Shown: piece after piece, positions 58,610 to 64,000 of the stretch
How the letters are laid out: each line of letters starts with the position of its first letter
Position numbering within the stretch: the first letter of the stretch is position 1
Assembly: GCF_003086295.3 (NCBI RefSeq)
Contig: NC_092051.1
Location: forward strand, 76,013,772-76,077,771
Direction: 5' to 3'
DNA length: 64,000 nt
Source of the DNA: Arachis hypogaea
Taxonomy: Eukaryota > Streptophyta > Magnoliopsida > Fabales > Fabaceae
Made by a program: the position numbers and the translations under genes
The notes under the pieces: model-generated
Seen by the model: the letters and a program-made list of their open reading frames with translations, nothing else
What the model was told of the DNA's origin: nothing
Database searches by the model: none

Positions 58610-59010
58610 ACCTAGATCAAGAGAAGAGTTATTAGTAGTGTCTATGGAATAGTAAATAGTGCCTTCTTCGAATGACGATTCGGAATCAACTTCGGATGTG
58701 GTGGGTCAATTGGAAAAAACCCTTTAACCACCTCCAAAGGCCAACTGTCTCCGAGCTTGTCTACTGTGAAGAAAAGTTCTTTCTATCTCAAGATAAAATG
58801 TAGCTAAGCTCGGATCCGGTAAGGAACGCGTCATTCAAGAAAAGAGATAGAGAGCTCATGACAATAAAGTGAACTAAACATAGAGTAATCCTTACTAACA
58901 ATTGAACTAACACACACAATCAAGGAAAATGCAAGTATGCACATATCTACATATTTACACTAACCAACAATATGGCACTCATGTGCAACTCCCCGGCAAC
59001 GGAGCCAATT
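58610..59010 (-). other. Element E leader and primer binding site
   Basis: Plus-strand TCCCCGGCAACGGAGCCA (58990-59007) equals the tRNA-Asp 3' end with one change and lies three bases from the 5' LTR. The rest is untranslated leader without a gene. Confidence 0.85.
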
Positions 59011-60382
59011 TGATGAGAGATTTTATGCCGGTATAGAATTTATCAATAAATCCAATCGTGAGTATAGTCTAAACCGACACGTAATTCCTCATCAAACAAA
59101 GAAATTATGTCACCACAATCAAAATTCAATAACCGAGAGTATTAGTCCCGAGTCGTTCTCCCTAGAAGTGCTCCAAGGTGCACATTATTGGTTAGAAGTG
59201 TTTTGGAGTTTCATGCAAGAAAGGAACAAACTAGTAGTGTGAATGACAATCAAGCAATATAAAAGCCTTGGCTAGGAGTGAGAATTGGATTTCCTATCAT
59301 TATTATCTCTATCAATTGTGACCACAATTAGTTATTGCTTCACTTAGTTAACCTCTAGTGTGAAGGAAAGTCAAGTGAAAATAATCAATTTAAGTTCACA
59401 AGTCCTAGTCTAACCCTAGGGAAGTCTAGCTTTAGTGACATTCAAACCAATTAGCAATTTCCAATTGATAATCAACAAATGACTTGATAATACAAGTGTT
59501 TCTAATATCTCAACCCCCAAGCCAAGAATAAAAAGTCTACTCCATAGCTAAAGTTGGCATTTTCTCAAATACTTGGAGAGCAAATATGAGAGACATTGTA
59601 AAGTTGAGAATAAACTTGAAATTAAAAATGTCCACTACAAGAGATTAACAACAATCAAACAATTGAAAACTGTAAACATGAATTACCTCAATGAATCAAT
59701 GGAAATCAAAGTAATAACATCCAAAGCTAAGATCCACAAGTAGCTTGAACAACAAGAACTAAATTGAGAGTAGGAGAATTAGATCTACAACTTGAAGCAA
59801 TGTATAATTGAATTGACAATAGATCTCACCAATGGATCCAAGAGAATTCCAAATTGAGAAGCAAAACCCTAGAGAGAAGCTAGAGTTTCTCACTTTACAA
59901 AATGTAACTTCCAAAACTAACTAGAAAATATCTAAATGTTTGAATGAATGAATATCCCCTCATCCCTTGGTCCTCTTAAGTGTTTTGGCACCAGAGTTCG
60001 TTCAGATTGGGCCCCATAGCTTCTGTGAATTTTCCCAGCACGATGTCACTTAAAAATCACGTGCCAGCACCGATGCGTACGCGTACAGCACACATACGTG
60101 TCCCTGGGATTTTTTGATCAACGCGCATGCGTACCTTCCTCTCTTCTAGGCCATCCTTGCCCTATAAACTCTGAAATCACTTAACAAACAGATCACGTCA
60201 TCGAATGGTAATAGAAGAGGATTCAAATATGGCATATTTAGTGTAAAAGAGGCATGTTTTCATCCATGAAGCAAAATCGGAAGGAAACACAAAACCATGC
60301 ATTTTTTATGAATAAGTGTGAAATAACATTGATAAAACCCTCGAAATCCATACAAGATAAACCCTAAAAACGGGGTTTATCA
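59011..60382 (-). repeat. 5' LTR of element E
   Basis: TGATGAGAGATTTT...GGGGTTTATCA, 1372 bp. It aligns with 10945-12185 plus 41539-41865. It lacks roughly 200 bp of the CpG-word region. The remaining words (GATGCGTACGCGTAC, CACATACGTG, CGCGCATGCGTAC) lie at 60070-60135. Confidence 0.9.
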
Positions 60383-61737
60383 CCCACCATAAAAAAATAT
60401 CTAGACAAGACCAGAGAACAGCTCAAAAAATTTATGGGATACGAGATCTGACATATACCCTAGGAACAAAACGCCCGAGCCGATGCACTTTCGAAACTAG
60501 CCAGCACCAAACTAGGGGCAACAATAGAAGCCTCATCCAAGAAACACTACAACACCCATCAACCTCGAAAGAAGAGAAGGTCCTTAGCATATCAAACCAG
60601 TACCAAGGGTAGATGACTCCCATAATAAGCTACCTCATGTCCGAAACACTCCCCATAGTACTACACCATAGTGCACGATGTCCTATATAGGATAGGGATC
60701 TCAACACCCCTCCTAAAATGCATTCTGACCTCCACTACAAGGGAAGTCCTAAAAGAAGTCCTTGGTGGCATGTGCGGCAACCACCTCGAGGCACGAGCTC
60801 TTTCCAAAAAGATACTCCGGGCTGGCTTTTACTGGCCGACCTTGCAAAAGGAAGCAACAGAGTTCGTCAAAACATGCCCCATATGCCAGAAGCACGCCAA
60901 CTTTCATATTGTCCCACCCGAAGAGCTCATCTGCATTACTTTACCCTGGCCGTTCGCAAAGTGGGGGCTTGACCTCCTCGCACCATTCCCCCAGGGATCA
61001 GGGCAAGTTAAATTCCTTATCATAGGAATATATTACTTCACAAAGTGGATCAAGGAAGAGCCATTGGCCGCCGCCACCGCCCAAAGAAGTCGGAAATTCC
61101 TATACAGAAACATTGTCACAAGGTTTGGGGTCTCATGCTCCATCACCACGGATAATGGCACTCAGTTCACCGACACGGGCTCCAGGAACCTGGTAGCTGA
61201 TCTAAAAATCAAGCACCAGTTCACCTCCATGGAACACCCACAAGCCAACGGACAGGCGAAAGCCGCCAACAAAGTCATATTAGTTGGGTTAAAATATATA
61301 CTACAAAATGCAAAAGGAGCCTGGGCTGAGGAGCTCCCACAAGTCCTATGGGCACACCGGACAACACCACACTCCACCACCGGAGAATCACCCTTTCGAC
61401 TTGCTTACAGAATGGAGGCAATAATTCCCGTAGAAGTAGAAGAAAGATCCCCCAGGGTGATCCTCTACAATGAAAATACCAACTCCCAAGTACAAAGGGA
61501 AGAGCTCGGTATAACCAGAAAGTAATCTGGCGAAGCTTCACTACCGATGACCTCTTTTTAATCCAAAACGATATCGGAGCAGGTCGGTCAGGAGAAGGGA
61601 AGCTAGCAGCCAACTAGAAAGGACCATACTGAATCACAGAAGTACTAGGAAAAGTATACTATAGGGTGGCCAACCTCCAAGGGTGGGAGCTCCTGAGGTC
61701 ATGGCATGCCTACAACCTAAGGAAGTACTACAGCTAG
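60383..61737 (+). pseudogene. Element D: Tat-type integrase (right fragment)
   Basis: Continues the D pol frame after E: IKKYLDKTREQLKKFMGYEI, then several stops up to about 60670. It is then open for 284 codons (60671-61525). The zinc-finger part is CGNHLEARALSKKILRAGFYWPT...CPICQKHANFH. The His that normally lies a few residues before CGNH is replaced (EVLGGMCGNH). Of the catalytic triad, the first Asp is Tyr (GIYYFTKW), the second Asp is kept (TDNGTQF), and the Glu is Lys (NGQAKAANK). After a frame break the C-terminal tail (NWKGPY, ITEVLGK, NLRKYYS) ends at TAG 61735-61737. The protein is certainly inactive. Confidence 0.88.
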
Positions 61738-62254
61738 AAAAAAGGTCTCAGGCCAAGGCGCGCTCTTTTTCCCTAAAGGGCTTTTTAATGAGGCACCAGG
61801 CCAAGGCCTAAAAGCTACACGACTACTAGGGTAAGCCCCCATATGTACTTACTCTTTATTTTTCATTTTACTACTTGAATAAAATTTAAGATTCCCTGAA
61901 AAAGTTTCCTACCAAGACACATTAATTTACGCTCAAAACACAAAATTCATCGCCCGACCAAAGAAAGGTCAGAAAGGTGAAACGACAAAAGCCAAAGTTA
62001 ATGCAAGAAGTTATAAAAAGTAACCCATGCAAAGCGGCCTGACAAGGTCAGACTAAAAATGGGATTGCTAAAAATAACTTGAGAAGGTCCGACAGAGAAG
62101 TCAGACCAATGAAAGGATCACTAGAAGGGAAAAACACCACGCAAATGCCAAAAATGGTTGAAAAATCTAGGCCCAAAATGCTCAACCAAAAAGTACAAAC
62201 CCTGAAAAAGGGACATTACTTAAAAAGTGAAAGCACGATGATGGAGAGAACTAT
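61738..62254 (+). mobile_element. Element D 3' noncoding region, copy 2
   Basis: Matches 1996-2511. No gene. It has repeated short phrases such as AAGGTC(A/C)GA and GGCCAAGGC. It ends at GAGAGAACTAT, directly followed by the B-type LTR, exactly as in copy 1. Confidence 0.7.
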
Positions 62255-63339
62255 TGTTAGTCTAGATTTTCACAAAATATAATTCCATGGTTGAAAGTAT
62301 AGTCTACACCAACAATTAATTCCCAAGATCAAATACTAAATCCAAGAATAGTCACAATTCAAAACTAATTCAATTCCGGGAGTTTCAATTCCCGGGTCGT
62401 CTCCCAAGGACACTTGAGACCAATGAGTGTGCAATCTTTGTTGTGAGGATCATGGGGTTTGCAATGAAGAGATAAACATATAAAGCAATGAAAGATCATG
62501 CAAAATTGTAATAGATGAACTAATGAAGGAATTAATGAAGTAACTATGCAATATAGACAAGTAAAGTATAGAAAGAACTAATGTAAATGTGTATAAAGGA
62601 ATTGAAGCATAAAAGGCATCTTAGCTTGGAGTGAGCTAAGGGTCCTTTTCCTTGTTGGAACCACAACAATGCCAACTTAAATGGATCAATCTCATTTGGT
62701 CAACTCTCACATCGAAAAGTAAGTTAAATGAGCATAAGTGTTCTTAACCCACAAATCCTAAATTGCTTGCTAATTAACTTAGCAACAACATAGCGTTAGT
62801 GGGAACAACAACAATTAACAATCCAAAATTGACACTAATTATTGGACATTCCAACTCTAGGAACCCAATTTCTCACTTTTCCCAAGCCAAGAGATAGAAA
62901 ACTAGCCCAAAATCATGCTTGACATTTTGTCAAACACTTGGTGGGCAAAAAGCTTAAACATGGGAAAAATGAGAAAAAGCTTGAAACCAAAAGCAACAAA
63001 TGATCTCAATCAACAATAAAGACTCAAGAAAACATGTAATAATCATCAAACATCAAATTCATCAACAAGAAATAGAAATTGCAAAGGAGAAGTGAAATTG
63101 AACTACAACTTGAATTATAAGAAAGTGTAAGAACAATGTAACTATAAAGAGTAATAGCAAGAGATACTTTCAATGGGAATTAGCAAAATCCAAGATCAAA
63201 ATTGAAATGGCACTTGAATGTAAAAAGCCTAGTATAAACCCTAGTAGAGAAGATGATGAAAAACTTAAAGAAAAACTACACTAAAAACTATCGACCACTA
63301 CTCCTAAGCTAATCTAATGTTATGCTATATTCTTCTCTT
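62255..63339 (-). repeat. B-type LTR, truncated second copy
   Basis: TGTTAGTCTAGATTTTCAC onward matches 2512-3600 at roughly 94-95% by eye. It is cut at about 63339 by the LTR of element J, before the CpG-word region. No PPT or body is seen. Confidence 0.85.
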
Positions 63340-64000
63340 AGATACCAAGACATTTTAGGCTAGTTCTACCAGCCTTTTTCTTTGTTTTTTATTAGGTTTC
63401 ATGCATTTCTTAGTCAATAAGTAAGTATTTGGATGAAAATTTCATGCACACCTTGATTCATGCAAACATGGTTAATTTGATGCATTTTCATGAGATTTAT
63501 GCCATAATTACTTGTGTGATAAGAAGGAGGCAATTTCTTGGGATTTTAGCAAAGCTTTTGATGTATTTGTTTGGTTGATAATAGGAAGAAAGAAGCAGAG
63601 GAGAAGCAATGAAAGAGGGCAATGCAACTTTATGCAAGTTTCTGGTACCAACTTTGGAGGGAACGTTGGTAGTCCAACGTTACCTCCAACGGAATTCAAT
63701 ACAGTGTGCTTTCTGGAAATTGGAAAATTTGGTGCGACGCGTACGCGTGGATGACGTACCCGCGTTGATTGTGGAATTTTGACAACCCACGCGTGCACAC
63801 GCATGGAAGGCCAACGTCGGATGGAGCATTTGTAGTCCAACGCTGAGGACAACATACGCGATGAGACTCCCAAAACTGGAAGTGGAAAAATTTGAGGTGA
63901 CACGTACGCGTCTACGTGGATGCGAATTTTGGCCTTGCACGCGAATGCTTGAAGGATGCATACGCGCAAAAACCTGTTCGACGCGCACCCGTGGGCTAAG
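63340..64000 (+). mobile_element. LTR J: start of an F-family element (window edge)
   Basis: AGATACCAAGACATTTTAGGCTAG matches the start of LTR F (TGATGCCAGGGCATCTTAGGCTAG), with the first base changed. The following 250 bp match F loosely. From 63660 it carries the same two word types: AACGTTGG-TAGT-CCAACGTT (63663-63682) and ACGCGTACGCGTGG words. It runs off the window. Confidence 0.8.

Larger units (their letters stand above)
10945..60382 (-). mobile_element. Element E: Athila-like autonomous-type element, outer bounds of the nest
   Basis: Minus-strand Ty3-gypsy element with its 5' LTR at 59011-60382 and its 3' LTR at 10945-12185 plus 41539-41865. The primer site is 58990-59007, with gag (58609-57653 and 47378-46847), protease, RT, RNase H and integrase (46846-43280). 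It is split by F in its 3' LTR and by H in its gag. The flanks are CCCAT (10940-10944) and CCCAC (60383-60387), a 4-of-5 duplication. The Tat pol frame of D continues on the far side, which confirms one insertion event. Without insertions it would be about 9.8 kb. All genes are broken by stops. Confidence 0.85.

Noticed and set aside
62255..63339. 5' LTR partner of the element B 3' LTR
   Set aside because: Its left flank is the same target sequence as at 2507-2511, not a primer site and body. It is a duplicate of the same end, not the other end.

Overview
This window looks like intergenic plant nuclear DNA made almost entirely of LTR retrotransposons. I see no host gene, rRNA or tRNA gene, or CRISPR array. 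Legume, most likely peanut (Arachis), is my inference. It rests on the style of the LTRs: CpG-rich palindromic words such as ACGCGTACGCGT, GGCGTTTAACTCC motifs, and primer sites complementary to tRNA-Asp. It was not checked against a database. I use private letters A to J for the elements.

Layout. 1-1847: 3' part of LTR A (+). 1848-2511: tail of a Tat-type pol. 2512-8221: 3' LTR and body of element B (-), with an ORF2-type gene. 8222-10391: 3' LTR and 3' stub of element C (-). 10392-10944 and 60383-62254: Tat-type element D (+), split by a nest of about 49 kb. 62255-63339: a second copy of the B-type LTR. 63340-64000: start of LTR J, an F-family LTR.

The nest is resolved by LTR ends and target-site duplications (TSDs). 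Athila-like element E (-, gag-PR-RT-RNH-INT, 10945-60382) sits in D. Element F (+, 12186-41538) sits in the 3' LTR of E. Element G (-, 16751-35290) sits in the protease region of F. It has three LTRs and two bodies, with a perfect ACCTC duplication at its outer ends. Element H (+, 47379-57652) sits in the gag of E, with a perfect ATAGT duplication.

E is the only element here with a reverse transcriptase, and it is broken. F, G and H share a different plan: LTR, tRNA-Asp primer site, gag-protease joined to what looks like an integrase C-terminal tail, a long noncoding spacer, a second ORF resembling the 'putative plant transposon protein' family, a 3' UTR and an LTR. They would need RT and integrase in trans. 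H is the youngest: its LTRs differ at roughly fifteen positions by eye, ORF2 is open, and gag-pro has a single stop.

The signals I find most worth checking are noncoding. (1) A short hairpin with a purine-rich loop lies just upstream of the polypurine-tract (PPT) position in elements B, C, E, F, G and H, although the stem sequences differ. (2) PPT-like words recur inside the 3' noncoding regions, often inside or next to their own hairpin. (3) Each LTR family carries its own array of CpG-containing inverted-repeat words.
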